From assembly GCA_022563405.1 (NCBI GenBank), contig JADFNK010000002.1, positions 1 through 64,000 of the forward strand: a DNA stretch of 64,000 nucleotides, given 5' to 3'. How positions within the stretch are numbered: position 1 is the stretch's first letter; every line of letters begins with the position of its first letter. A program made the translations under genes and the position numbers. This DNA comes from Gemmatimonadota bacterium (GTDB lineage Bacteria; Gemmatimonadota; Gemmatimonadetes; Longimicrobiales; Gaopeijiaceae). Below the pieces are notes generated by a model. It made no database searches, was not told the origin of the DNA, and worked only from the letters and a program-made list of their open reading frames with translations. This document shows, one piece after another, positions 45,462 through 54,013 of the stretch.

Positions 45462-46448
45462 ATGGGCGAAGTGCTCGCCATTGCCGAGCAGAAGGATGGG
45501 AAGATCCGTCCGGTGGCGAACGAGGTGGTCACAGCGGCCGCCGTGCTGGCCAAGGGGCTCGGAGGTTCGGCCCACGCGCTGGTTCTGGGTGGTACCGGGG
45601 TCGGAGAGCGTGCCGGCGATCTGGGGAACTTCGGAGCGGAGGTTGTGCACGTCGCAGAGGATCCCGCGCTGGAAAGTTGTGTGCCCGAGATCTACGCGGC
45701 GGTCATCGCCGAGGCAGTAGGCTCACGCGGCTACGCGGCGGTTCTCTTTTCGGCGACATCGCTTGGAAAGGACCTCGCGCCTCGGGTGGCGGCTCTGATC
45801 GACGCGCCCCTCGCCTCCGATGTGACACGTCTGGAGATTGAGAGTGGCAGGCCCGTAGCTGTTCGGCCTGTTTACGGCGGAAAGGCCCTCGCCCGAATCG
45901 GGTTCGAAACATCTCCTGCCGTCCTCTCTTTGAGACCGAACGCCTTCGGGACGAACGGATCTCGAGCGGCGGGCCGGACCGAACCTTTCACCCCGGTGAT
46001 TCCCGACGCAGTTGGGACGCGGATCGTGGACTTCCAGGCGGCTGAGACCGGGTCGGTCGATGTTGCGGAGGCGGGCATCATCGTGTCCGGTGGACGGGGC
46101 ATGAAGGGACCGGAGCACTGGCACCTCCTCGAGGAGCTGCGAGATGCCCTGGGGCCCGGTACGGCGTTGGGCGCTTCGAGGGCCGTCGTGGATGCGGGAT
46201 GGCGGTCGCACGGTGAACAGGTGGGCCAGACGGGCAAGACCGTCGCGCCGAAACTCTACTTCGCGGTGGGTATATCGGGCGCCGTCCAGCACCTCGCTGG
46301 AATGAGAACTTCGCAGACGATCGTGGCCATCAACAAGGATCCCGACGCGCCGATCTTCGCGCTGGCGGATTACGGTATTGTGGGGGACGCTTTCGAGATC
46401 CTCCCGAGGCTCAGCGCAGAAATCTCGGCGCTGCGCTCCGAGGGGTAG
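45462..46448 (+). CDS. etfA: Electron transfer flavoprotein subunit alpha
   Basis: EtfA holds most of the FAD. The 328-residue protein has an N-terminal Rossmann-like domain ([20 protein letters not shown]) and the C-terminal FAD-binding segments [39 protein letters not shown] and [21 protein letters not shown]. The ATG at 45462 follows GGAGAGG closely. It is the partner of etfB immediately upstream, and the acyl-CoA ligase in the same run of genes is a plausible metabolic neighbour. Confidence 0.97.
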   Translation: MGEVLAIAEQKDGKIRPVANEVVTAAAVLAKGLGGSAHALVLGGTGVGERAGDLGNFGAEVVHVAEDPALESCVPEIYAAVIAEAVGSRGYAAVLFSATSLGKDLAPRVAALIDAPLASDVTRLEIESGRPVAVRPVYGGKALARIGFETSPAVLSLRPNAFGTNGSRAAGRTEPFTPVIPDAVGTRIVDFQAAETGSVDVAEAGIIVSGGRGMKGPEHWHLLEELRDALGPGTALGASRAVVDAGWRSHGEQVGQTGKTVAPKLYFAVGISGAVQHLAGMRTSQTIVAINKDPDAPIFALADYGIVGDAFEILPRLSAEISALRSEG

Positions 46449-46458
46449 GAGGCTGACG

Positions 46459-46911
46459 TCAGGGTCCTGGAGGACCTCCGAGCATGGCCACCGGGTCCAC
46501 CTGGTGGCCGCGACCGCGGATCTCGAAGTGCAGATGCGGTCCCGTGGCGTTTCCCGACTCTCCGCTGAGCCCCACCGCCTCATCCTTCGTGACGCGCTGG
46601 CCCTCGACCACGAGGATCTCGGAGAGGTGAGCGTAGATGGTGAGAATCGCGTCTTGGTGATCGACCCAGACCACCAGTCCGAAATCGGTCATCTCACCGG
46701 CGAAGCGTACCTGTCCGTCAGACATGGCGTACACGGGCGTGCCGGTGGGCACGACGATGTCGACGCCCCTGTGGATGTTTGGTCCACTGGACCCCCATCG
46801 GAGTCCGAACGGAGCGATGAGCGGTCCGTCGACCGGCCAACGGGGAAGCCCGCATCCAACCATTCCGAGTAACACTGTCGCCGCGAGCATTCGCCCGGAG
46901 GACCTGATCAT
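46459..46911 (-). CDS. M23-family (LytM-like) lipoprotein
   Basis: A 150-residue lipoprotein with signal and lipobox (LLGMVGC) and a compact peptidase M23 domain. The zinc ligands of active members are present: HRGVDI (His and Asp) and the C-terminal HLHFE, with an upstream YAHL His. It is therefore probably an active peptidoglycan endopeptidase, although small lipoprotein members can act as activators instead. The ATG at 46911 overlaps the moeA stop by four bases. It converges with etfA, ten bases apart. Confidence 0.88.
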   Translation of the reverse strand: MIRSSGRMLAATVLLGMVGCGLPRWPVDGPLIAPFGLRWGSSGPNIHRGVDIVVPTGTPVYAMSDGQVRFAGEMTDFGLVVWVDHQDAILTIYAHLSEILVVEGQRVTKDEAVGLSGESGNATGPHLHFEIRGRGHQVDPVAMLGGPPGP

Positions 46912-48224
46912 TCGGCGACCCGCTGGCTCTCGTCAACCGGTGTCGGGGACACACTGCGGGGATCGTCGAGGAGCATCACCTCGACCGGCGCTCCACGGGG
47001 AATCTCCTCTACCCCTTCCGGGATGATCGCCAGCCCATCCGCAGCTCCAAGACTCCCGACGAGCCCGGAGCCCTGTGGACCGGCGAGTGAGGCTTCGAGT
47101 TCTGCACTCGAACGGCTCAAGCGCACGCGCAAGAATCCGGTGATATCTCCGGCCGCCCTGAGATTTCCGGCCGCCAGCGCGGTGACGATAGGCCGCTCAA
47201 GCCTGACGTGGCCCGCCAGCGCCAGCAGGAAAGGCCGGACGAAGACCTCGAAGGTCACGAACGTGGAAGCCGGGTTGCCGGGGAGTCCAAAGACAGTCTG
47301 GCTACCCCCATCTTTCAAGGGTAGGCGCCCGAAACTCATCGGGCTTCCGGGCCGGATCTTGACGCGCCAGAAGTCCAATTCGAGTCCGAGGTCGTCGAGC
47401 ACAGTCTTGAAGAGGTCTCCCTCTCCCATGGAGGCCCCACCCAGAGTTACGAGCACATCGGCGTCTGCGGCCCTGGCGAGATGCCGTCGTATGTCCGCAC
47501 GGTCGTCTCTCGCGATGCCCAGGCGCATAGGGGTCCCGCCGGCCGCGCGAACTCCCGCGGATACGTAGTGGCTGTTACTCTCGGGGATTCGGTGAGGGTC
47601 GGAAGACTGGCTATCGAGGTCGACGAGCTCATCACCGCTCGCCAGGATGGCGACTTTGGGTCGGCGGTGGACCGAGACCAAGGACGCGCGGGACGCCGCC
47701 AGTACGGCGGTTTGCCCGGGACCGATTCCGGTACCGGACTTCAGGGCGACAGCACCCTCGGGCCAATCCTGACCTGCCGGTCGAACGTGGCGACCTCGAT
47801 CCCGCTCAGAGTAGATCCGGAGACTTCCGGTATCCGTCTCCTCACGATCTGTATCCTCGACCCGAATCACGGTGTCGGCACCCGCCGGGACCTCCCCGCC
47901 TGTCATGATTCTCACGGCCTCGCCCTGGCCGACGGTGCCCTCGAAGCGTGTTCCCGCATGGATCACTCCCGTCACCACGAGGACCACGGGTCGGTCCTTG
48001 GTCGCTCCGGCCACGTCGTCGCCTCGGATCGCATATCCGTCCATGGCGCTGTTGTCCCACGGAGGAAGTGGCGTGGGCGCCAGGACGTCTCCAGCGAGTG
48101 CGCGACCGAGCGCCTCATCGAGCGGTACGGTCTCGGAGGGGAGCGGGGAGACCTGGCCGAGGATACGGGCGAGGGCTTGGTCGAACGGAAGCCAATCCGC
48201 GGTTCTAGACTCGAAGTCCGGCAT
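46908..48224 (-). CDS. moeA: Molybdopterin molybdenumtransferase MoeA
   Basis: MoeA inserts molybdate into adenylylated molybdopterin. The 438-residue protein has LPPWDNSAMDGYAIRGDDV, the RIMTGGEVPAGADTVIRVED segment, VAILASGDELVD, the MoCF-like LVTLGGASMGEGD, SPMSFGRL and FGLPGNPASTFVTFE. I start at the ATG at 48224, just after the beta-barrel gene ends; the longer frame would overlap that gene. It shares a four-base overlap with the M23 gene downstream. mogA near 4.5 kb is its pathway partner. Confidence 0.95.
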   Translation of the reverse strand: MPDFESRTADWLPFDQALARILGQVSPLPSETVPLDEALGRALAGDVLAPTPLPPWDNSAMDGYAIRGDDVAGATKDRPVVLVVTGVIHAGTRFEGTVGQGEAVRIMTGGEVPAGADTVIRVEDTDREETDTGSLRIYSERDRGRHVRPAGQDWPEGAVALKSGTGIGPGQTAVLAASRASLVSVHRRPKVAILASGDELVDLDSQSSDPHRIPESNSHYVSAGVRAAGGTPMRLGIARDDRADIRRHLARAADADVLVTLGGASMGEGDLFKTVLDDLGLELDFWRVKIRPGSPMSFGRLPLKDGGSQTVFGLPGNPASTFVTFEVFVRPFLLALAGHVRLERPIVTALAAGNLRAAGDITGFLRVRLSRSSAELEASLAGPQGSGLVGSLGAADGLAIIPEGVEEIPRGAPVEVMLLDDPRSVSPTPVDESQRVAE

Positions 48225-48229
48225 CGGTC

Positions 48230-48931
48230 TCAAAAGCGCCAGCTTGCCCCGAGCATGATGGATTTGGCGGTCACCCACTCACTCGAGGGGTTCAGACGGA
48301 GGGGGTCGTTTTTCACCGTGAGCCATCCTATCGGCGTCTTGATCTGCCAAAGGTTCACCATTCCCTCGATACGGAGAGAGAACCTTCTTGAAACGTGGAA
48401 ACTGGTGCCTCCCGAAACCGTTCCGGTGAAGCGGGTACCAAAAATAAACCGTTCCTCAGAGGGCATGAAGTTGACCTCCTCTACGCCGTGGTCCACCAAC
48501 CAGGGGAACGCGAACCCACCCCCGAACGTGAGAAAGGGCTGGACACCATGCCACGCCCGTCGGCCCGTCAGGTTGAGGCGAAGTCGTACGTCGAACAGGA
48601 GAAGGTCGATGTTGTCTCTACCGAGGACGCGGTCATTGACGGGCCTCGTCACATCTTGGATCTCCCGTACTGATTTGAACAGTGTTCCGGAGAGATCGAC
48701 GCTCATCGCGCCACCGAAAGCTGCGGAATATCGTCCACCGTACGTATCGGCGTCCCGTGGTCCCAGCCCGAGTTGGCCGGGATCGATGGTGGTCTTGCCC
48801 ACAAAGACACCCCATTCCTGTGAGTTTTCGACGTATGCGTAGGGTGAGGGGATGGTCTGGCCAGCAGCAGGGGAAGGGACTATCCCGATGGAAGACAAGA
48901 TCGATAGGGCGAGGAATCTGAGGTGGGGCAT
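48230..48931 (-). CDS. Predicted outer-membrane beta-barrel protein
   Basis: A 233-residue protein with a signal peptide (FLALSILSSIGIVPSPAAGQ) and many alternating-hydrophobic strands (AAFGGAMSVDLSGTLF, LLLFDVRLRLNLTG, VQPFLTFGGGFAFPWL), ending in SWRF with the C-terminal Phe typical of barrels inserted by BamA. It resembles small 8-stranded barrels of the OmpA/OmpW kind; no specific family can be named. The ATG at 48931 sits right at the signal peptide. It is divergent from the SH3 gene and 5 bases upstream of moeA. Confidence 0.7.
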   Translation of the reverse strand: MPHLRFLALSILSSIGIVPSPAAGQTIPSPYAYVENSQEWGVFVGKTTIDPGQLGLGPRDADTYGGRYSAAFGGAMSVDLSGTLFKSVREIQDVTRPVNDRVLGRDNIDLLLFDVRLRLNLTGRRAWHGVQPFLTFGGGFAFPWLVDHGVEEVNFMPSEERFIFGTRFTGTVSGGTSFHVSRRFSLRIEGMVNLWQIKTPIGWLTVKNDPLRLNPSSEWVTAKSIMLGASWRF

Positions 48932-49070
48932 GGAAGCGAGTTCAAAATCCGGTTGTTGGGAATTGACGACCGGCACTCGCCCGAACACATTCGTCGGCAA
49001 GTGGCCGTGTAGTTCACAGGCCGCCAAGATCATCCTTTCAACACCGTCTGTCGAGGATCGTTTCAGTAAG

Positions 49071-50090
49071 ATGATTGTCCGCTCCCGGCGACTTCGGGCT
49101 CCTTCGATCCTGTGCATTCTCTGCTCCCTATTCACGTTCGGCGAGTTCCTGGAGGGCCAATCCGGAACGTTGACGAAAGAGGAAAATTTCCGGGCCCAGC
49201 AAAACGGGACACTGCTTGGGCAGCTCCGCGCCGGCATGAGTCTGGAAGTGCTCGAGGCGACGGATGATTGGCTGCAATTCGATCTCGACGCCTGGGTCTG
49301 GACCCGATCTCTCCAGGCGGTCAATCGAGGGAGGTTCGACTTGGTGGTGTCCGCTGAAGGTGGCGAGAACATCCGAGGTGGGCCTGGGGGAGAGATCCTC
49401 GGCCACTTGGAGCAGGGCACGCTTCTCGAGACCATGGAGCGGGTTCCCGGCTGGGCTCGCGTGCGTAGGCGGGCTTGGGTGTGGCGAAACTCGGTGGCAT
49501 TGTTCGGCGCGGGTTCGCCAGGCGCTTCCGCGGGGCGGTCGAACCTCACAGTGTCGTCCAGCGGAGTCGATGGTGAGGAGTGGGCCCTAGGCGGCGCGGC
49601 CGATGCGCCGATTCTCAGTGCCCCTGACGGAGACACGTTGGCCATCTTGGCCCCGAGGACGAACCTCCGAGTCTTGGCGAGGGAGGGGAACTGGACACGG
49701 GTTCGCTTGGAGGGATGGGTATGGCTCCCGGAGGGTGCGGACCAGGGCCCCGGCGCGTCCTTCCGAACCGATGTGACGCGCGCGAGTGTGGTGGCGGCGC
49801 CGGACGACTACCGGGGCCAGGTTCTCCAGTGGGACCTTCAGTTCATTTCGCTGGAGAGGGCCGAAGAGATCCGAACGGACTTCTACGCAACCGAGCCGTT
49901 TCTGTTGACCAGGATGAGAGGCGGCGAAGAGGCGTTCGTTTATGTAGCCATACCTCCGGAGCGGCTCGGGGAGGCACAGGGGCTCAACCCCTTGGAGCAT
50001 ATTCGGGTCCTCGGTCGTATACGGACGGGGTCCGCGCGCTTGACGGGCAATCCGATTCTCGAGTTGCTTTCCTTCGAACGAATCCCCTGA
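49071..50090 (+). CDS. Secreted protein with SH3-like repeats
   Basis: A 339-residue protein of unknown role. After a signal peptide (ILCILCSLFTFGEFLEGQ) come three bacterial-SH3-like modules, each ending in a Trp-rich strand (LDAWVWTRSL near residue 82, RRAWVWRNSV near 143, LEGWVWLPEG near 222), then a C-terminal domain (YRGQVLQWDLQFISLERAEE). Such SH3 modules often bind cell-wall peptides. The ATG at 49071 directly precedes the signal. It is divergent from the beta-barrel gene, so both may be envelope proteins under shared control. Confidence 0.72.
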   Translation: MIVRSRRLRAPSILCILCSLFTFGEFLEGQSGTLTKEENFRAQQNGTLLGQLRAGMSLEVLEATDDWLQFDLDAWVWTRSLQAVNRGRFDLVVSAEGGENIRGGPGGEILGHLEQGTLLETMERVPGWARVRRRAWVWRNSVALFGAGSPGASAGRSNLTVSSSGVDGEEWALGGAADAPILSAPDGDTLAILAPRTNLRVLAREGNWTRVRLEGWVWLPEGADQGPGASFRTDVTRASVVAAPDDYRGQVLQWDLQFISLERAEEIRTDFYATEPFLLTRMRGGEEAFVYVAIPPERLGEAQGLNPLEHIRVLGRIRTGSARLTGNPILELLSFERIP

Positions 50091-50165
50091 AGGCGTGAAT
50101 CTTCTCCGGAACGAACGCGTAGTATGGAGTGTCTACTTCCAGGAGGACCCATTCACTGAGGACAA

Positions 50166-50981
50166 ATGCGCTGTTCGACTTGCGGTGAAGATCTGAGGGA
50201 GCACGAAACCGCCTGTCCCACATGCGGGGCGGCGGTTTTGGTAAGGCCTGCGGTGAGGCCCATGGGCCTCGAGGTCCGCGGTTGCCCGCGATGCGGCCAC
50301 GTAGGGACCGGTGTAAAGCACTTTCAGCGAATTGGTAACGTAGGGGTGCTCTTCGGGATCGCCGTGGTCACTTGGCCCACGTTCGGGGTGGGTGGCCTTG
50401 CGTATTACCTCTTTCGGCGGAAGAGGATGGTCTGTGCGCAGTGTGGCTTGGGCTGGCAACACGCTCGGATCCCCGGCCCCGGGGTCGACACTCACCCCGC
50501 TCTTGCGGACTCGGCCCGAACCAGTCCGGCCGACGGCGGCAGGATCGCCGGGGAAAGCCTCCCGAGGAGGGGCCTTGGGCGTCGCGTGGTGGGCGGCGCA
50601 ATGGTGTTTTTCGCGGCTCTCATGGTCGTGGCCGGTGTGTCCTCCTTTGAAGTTGAGATCATCGCGGTCGGGGGTGTAGTGGGGGCTTTGGGGACGGCTA
50701 CGGCCTGGTGGGGGCTCCAGGCGCGTGAGACCAGGCGGCGTGCTATCATGGCCCGGCTTCAGCGGCGCGTGCTTCTTCACGCCACCGAACAGGGTGGAAC
50801 CTTGACCGTGTCGGAGGTCGCCGCCTCGCTGGACCTCTCACTCGCGGCGGCGGAAGAGGTGCTGGACTCTATGGACGACGGTCTACGCGTCCGTTCAGAG
50901 GTCACGAATGAGGGTATCATCGTGTACGATTTCCCCGAGCTCCGTCACCGCCCCAGCCTCGAGTCGGGGTCCGCCGGATAG
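50166..50981 (+). CDS. Zinc-ribbon membrane protein with C-terminal winged helix
   Basis: A 271-residue protein of no recognised family. It starts with a zinc ribbon (CSTCGEDL ... CPTCGAAV), then a second Cys set (CPRCGHVG) that pairs with CAQCGLGW after a membrane-like hairpin (GVLFGIAVVTWPTFGVGGLAYYLF). A second hydrophobic region follows (GGAMVFFAALMVVAGVSSF onward). The end resembles a winged-helix or PCI-like fold (RVLLHATEQGGTLTVSEVAA, SLDLSLAAAEEVLDSM). Its last 37 bases overlap the convergent EamA gene. It could be a membrane-bound regulator; this is inference. Confidence 0.65.
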   Translation: MRCSTCGEDLREHETACPTCGAAVLVRPAVRPMGLEVRGCPRCGHVGTGVKHFQRIGNVGVLFGIAVVTWPTFGVGGLAYYLFRRKRMVCAQCGLGWQHARIPGPGVDTHPALADSARTSPADGGRIAGESLPRRGLGRRVVGGAMVFFAALMVVAGVSSFEVEIIAVGGVVGALGTATAWWGLQARETRRRAIMARLQRRVLLHATEQGGTLTVSEVAASLDLSLAAAEEVLDSMDDGLRVRSEVTNEGIIVYDFPELRHRPSLESGSAG

Positions 50982-51940
50982 AAGGCTGTTCCCCCCCGGG
51001 GCACGCGAGCGATCCACACCCCCCCGATGATGATGACCGCGCCTACGATCTGCGTGGGACCCGGATCCTCACCGAGCCAGACGGCGGCGGTGATGAGCGC
51101 CACGACCGGCACGAGGTTCGAGAACGCGGCGGTCCGTGGTCCACCGATGTGCTCTAGGCCGTGGTTCCAAATGAGATAGGCGACGGCGATCGCCAGAACT
51201 CCCGAGTATACGACGCCGAACCAGCCAACCCGAGAAATAGTCCCGAAATCCGTAGCCCAGAGAGAGGTACCGCCAAGTGCGACCAGGACGATGGTGCCGA
51301 CCCAGAGTGTCCACGAGGTCACGGCCAGGGCCCCATACTTACGAGTGAGATCCTGCATGCCGACCGTATAGGCGGCCCATGTGATGGCGGCCAGCACGAG
51401 CAGGAGATCACCCACCAACAGGCCCTCACCCAGTGCCAGGCTGCTCTCCCCACCGAGAACAACGAGCACCATCCCTCCCAGTGTGACCAGCACGCCGCCC
51501 CAGACGGGCAACCCGTGATGCTCCTGGCCGGCGACGGACGCGAGAATCAGGGTCCACACCGGGGTCGTGGCGAGAACCAATCCTGCGTTACCGGCGAGGG
51601 TCCGGTCGACCCCATAGATGAATAGGAGTTGGTAGACGACGTTCGCGAGCAAACCCAAGAGAATGACGCGGACCCAGTGTCGCCGTTCGGGAAACGGGAC
51701 CACGCCGCGCAGGCGCAAGAAAACGAATAACGTCAACGACGCCAACACGAATCGTATGGCGTTGAACGCCAGCGGATCGAACTCTCTCAGACCGACCTTG
51801 ACCACGGAGAAGTTGACACCCCAGATCACGCTCAACCCTATGAGCGCCAAGTCGGTCCGCAGGTGTGGCGACCTCGAGACGGCCCCTCGAGTCTTGAGCT
51901 TTCGCGCGCGTAAGCGGCCGGTGTCGGCGGGCTCAGGCAT
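50945..51940 (-). CDS. EamA-family (DMT superfamily) transporter
   Basis: A 331-residue membrane protein with ten predicted helices in two EamA repeats. The first begins LALIGLSVIWGVNFSVVKVGL, with PLAFNAIRFVLASLTL and an AGNAGLVLATTPVWTLIL segment. The second begins GLLVGDLLLVLAAITWAAYTV and includes ALITAAVWLGEDPGPTQIVG. Substrates of such drug/metabolite transporters range over amino acids and metabolites and cannot be predicted. AGGAGG three bases before the ATG at 51940 supports the start. The 3' end overlaps the convergent zinc-ribbon gene by 37 bases. Confidence 0.9.
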   Translation of the reverse strand: MPEPADTGRLRARKLKTRGAVSRSPHLRTDLALIGLSVIWGVNFSVVKVGLREFDPLAFNAIRFVLASLTLFVFLRLRGVVPFPERRHWVRVILLGLLANVVYQLLFIYGVDRTLAGNAGLVLATTPVWTLILASVAGQEHHGLPVWGGVLVTLGGMVLVVLGGESSLALGEGLLVGDLLLVLAAITWAAYTVGMQDLTRKYGALAVTSWTLWVGTIVLVALGGTSLWATDFGTISRVGWFGVVYSGVLAIAVAYLIWNHGLEHIGGPRTAAFSNLVPVVALITAAVWLGEDPGPTQIVGAVIIIGGVWIARVPRGGTAFYPADPDSRLGR

Positions 51941-52093
51941 TATCCTCCTACGTGCTCCTTGCGCTCGGAGATGGCCAAGCGGCTGTCGGTGATTTGTTGT
52001 ATTTCCGATGGGGCAAACCTAGCTTTAGCCCACCCGGGGTAACACCACCCAGGCCATTCAACATGAGTTGATGTTTCCCAAAACGAACTGCAT

Positions 52094-52336
52094 ATGAGGA
52101 ATTTTCTAGATTCGGATGGTGATACCTGGGTGGCCGCGGTGCGGTCGCGGGAGGGTTTCGATTTTAAGGGACGGCACCACCTCTATTTCCATCCGGAAGG
52201 TGCGGAAGACCAGGGCGTGGAGCTTCTCGACGTGCAATGGAACAGTCAGGAAACCGCCGAGAGGACGCTGGCCACGATGTCCGGCGTTGAGCTTCGAAGG
52301 AGACTTAAGTCTGCGCGTGGGAGGTGGGAAGGGTGA
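52094..52336 (+). CDS. Small hypothetical protein
   Basis: An 80-residue protein, MRNFLDSDGDTWVAAVRSRE at the start, with a compact strand-rich middle (RHHLYFHPEGAEDQGVELLD) and a helical Arg-rich end. It has no membrane segment or known motif. It resembles small conserved hypotheticals of the same lineage as far as I can recall, but I cannot name a family. The ribosome site is weak. It stands between the divergent transporter gene and the convergent dacB. Confidence 0.55.
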   Translation: MRNFLDSDGDTWVAAVRSREGFDFKGRHHLYFHPEGAEDQGVELLDVQWNSQETAERTLATMSGVELRRRLKSARGRWEG

Positions 52337-52366
52337 CGTCGCCCGCCCGCTTTGCTCAACAGCCTT

Positions 52367-54013
52367 CTAGGACGTAGGAACCTCGATTCGGACGAAATCG
52401 GCCAATCGAGCACCGATCCGGTCTTCGACGCGCTTGGCTGCGCCGGTGGATCGGAGTTCATTCGAGAGAATGCTGAAGAGTAGCGTCTCGCCATCGCGGG
52501 TCGTGACGATTCCCGTGAGGGCGGAGACACCGTCGATGGTTCCCGTCTTGGCTCGAAGGTTTCGGGCCGCACGGGTCCCATACATTCTGCGGAGGGATCG
52601 GCGGCCCGCTTCGGGCAGAGTCGAGACGAACGCGTCCCAATTGTCGGATTGCGCCACGTGCAGCAAGAGCCCGACCAGAGCCCCGGCACTCGTCCGGTTG
52701 CTCTCTGACAAGCCGGAACCGTCGACGGTCCTGATCTGATCGGCGTCGATCCCGGCTTCCGTCGTAGCGAACGACTGGACCGCTCGGGCGCCTCCTTCGA
52801 AGGATCCATCTCCCGTCGCGATCCTACCGATCGTCTTGATGATCGTCTCGGCCAACAAATTGTGGCTTTCATGGTTGACGACCGTCAGGTACTGGAGCAG
52901 CTCCGGGGACGTGTGGCGGGCGAGCAGCCGCGGTTCATCCCCATCGATGAGTCCGGGGGCCCAGGACTCGCGCCCGGTGATCTTGGATTCGGCCGCGACA
53001 TGGACGGCTCTTTCGGGGGCCCCGACCCCGATGCCGTTGGAGATCAGCACCTCTCTGAAAGCTCGGGCCGCAAAAACGGCAGGATCCGGCACGGTAAGGC
53101 GGCGCCAAATATCGGGCCCTCCCTGCCGAATTTCCCCGTCTACGCGAATTTGCGCCGTGGGTTCAACACGGTCCAACCAGAGGTTGGGACGGGGACGGCC
53201 CGCCACCGTCTCGGCCTGGTTGCTCACGTCGAGCGGAAATCCGAAGGGGATGGTTTCAATCCGGGGCGGGAAGCCCAAGCGGGCCGACGGAAGGATCTGG
53301 AGCGTTACGATGTTTTCATTGAAGGAGAGCGCCGATACGGACGCGGCGAACCACTCGTTCAGGTCCCTCGGATCCCACTCCGGTCCCAATTCGGGACCGG
53401 AAAAGTACGTCGCATCACCGACCACGGCGCCCTCGATGCGGGTGATGCCGGCTTCGGCGACCTGGCTGGCGAAGGCCTCGAACACATCGGTGCGATCCCG
53501 GTAAAACCGATCGGAAATCCCCGGATCTCCCGTTCCGTAGAGGATCAGGTCCCCTCGGAGGACCCCGTTCTCGATGGGGCCGTCTGCGAAGACAAACGTC
53601 TGGTACCTGAACGCCGGCCCAAGAAAGTGGAGGGCCGCGGCGGTCGTGGCGATTTTCATGTTCGACGCCGGCGCCAGGAAGCGATCCTCATCCCGTGCGA
53701 ACAACGTGTCCTTCTTCTCGAGAGAGACGACGAGGACGCTCCACTCGGCGTTCCGTAGCGAGGGTGTGTTCAAGAGGGCCGACAGGTCCTCGCGTAGCCT
53801 GAGCACGTCTTGACCCGGTGGTGGCTTTGGGGGGGGGCGAACGGCTTCGAGGACCACGATCGGCGGTGCGGGCTCGGGCACGGGCTCGTCGTCCCAGGCC
53901 GTCGCGATCCAGACGGACAGAACCAGCACAGCTACCAGGCCCGGGAAGAACGCCTTGGCGCCGGCCAAGCGGCGGAGGCCCGCGGCGTTCGGGATCTCGG
54001 GGAAGCGGATCAT
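52367..54013 (-). CDS. dacB: D-alanyl-D-alanine carboxypeptidase/endopeptidase (PBP4, DacB family)
   Basis: A class C penicillin-binding protein of 548 residues that trims or cuts peptidoglycan cross-links. It has an N-terminal membrane anchor (PGLVAVLVLSVWIATAW) and a Pro-rich linker. The active-site motifs are SxxK in APASNMKI, SxN in NHESHNLL and KTG in RAKTGTID. The large insert between the first two motifs is typical of PBP4. The ATG at 54013 overlaps the stop of the upstream FAD oxidase gene by four bases. A partial dispersed-repeat copy (52357-52367) touches its stop codon. Confidence 0.93.
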   Translation of the reverse strand: MIRFPEIPNAAGLRRLAGAKAFFPGLVAVLVLSVWIATAWDDEPVPEPAPPIVVLEAVRPPPKPPPGQDVLRLREDLSALLNTPSLRNAEWSVLVVSLEKKDTLFARDEDRFLAPASNMKIATTAAALHFLGPAFRYQTFVFADGPIENGVLRGDLILYGTGDPGISDRFYRDRTDVFEAFASQVAEAGITRIEGAVVGDATYFSGPELGPEWDPRDLNEWFAASVSALSFNENIVTLQILPSARLGFPPRIETIPFGFPLDVSNQAETVAGRPRPNLWLDRVEPTAQIRVDGEIRQGGPDIWRRLTVPDPAVFAARAFREVLISNGIGVGAPERAVHVAAESKITGRESWAPGLIDGDEPRLLARHTSPELLQYLTVVNHESHNLLAETIIKTIGRIATGDGSFEGGARAVQSFATTEAGIDADQIRTVDGSGLSESNRTSAGALVGLLLHVAQSDNWDAFVSTLPEAGRRSLRRMYGTRAARNLRAKTGTIDGVSALTGIVTTRDGETLLFSILSNELRSTGAAKRVEDRIGARLADFVRIEVPTS

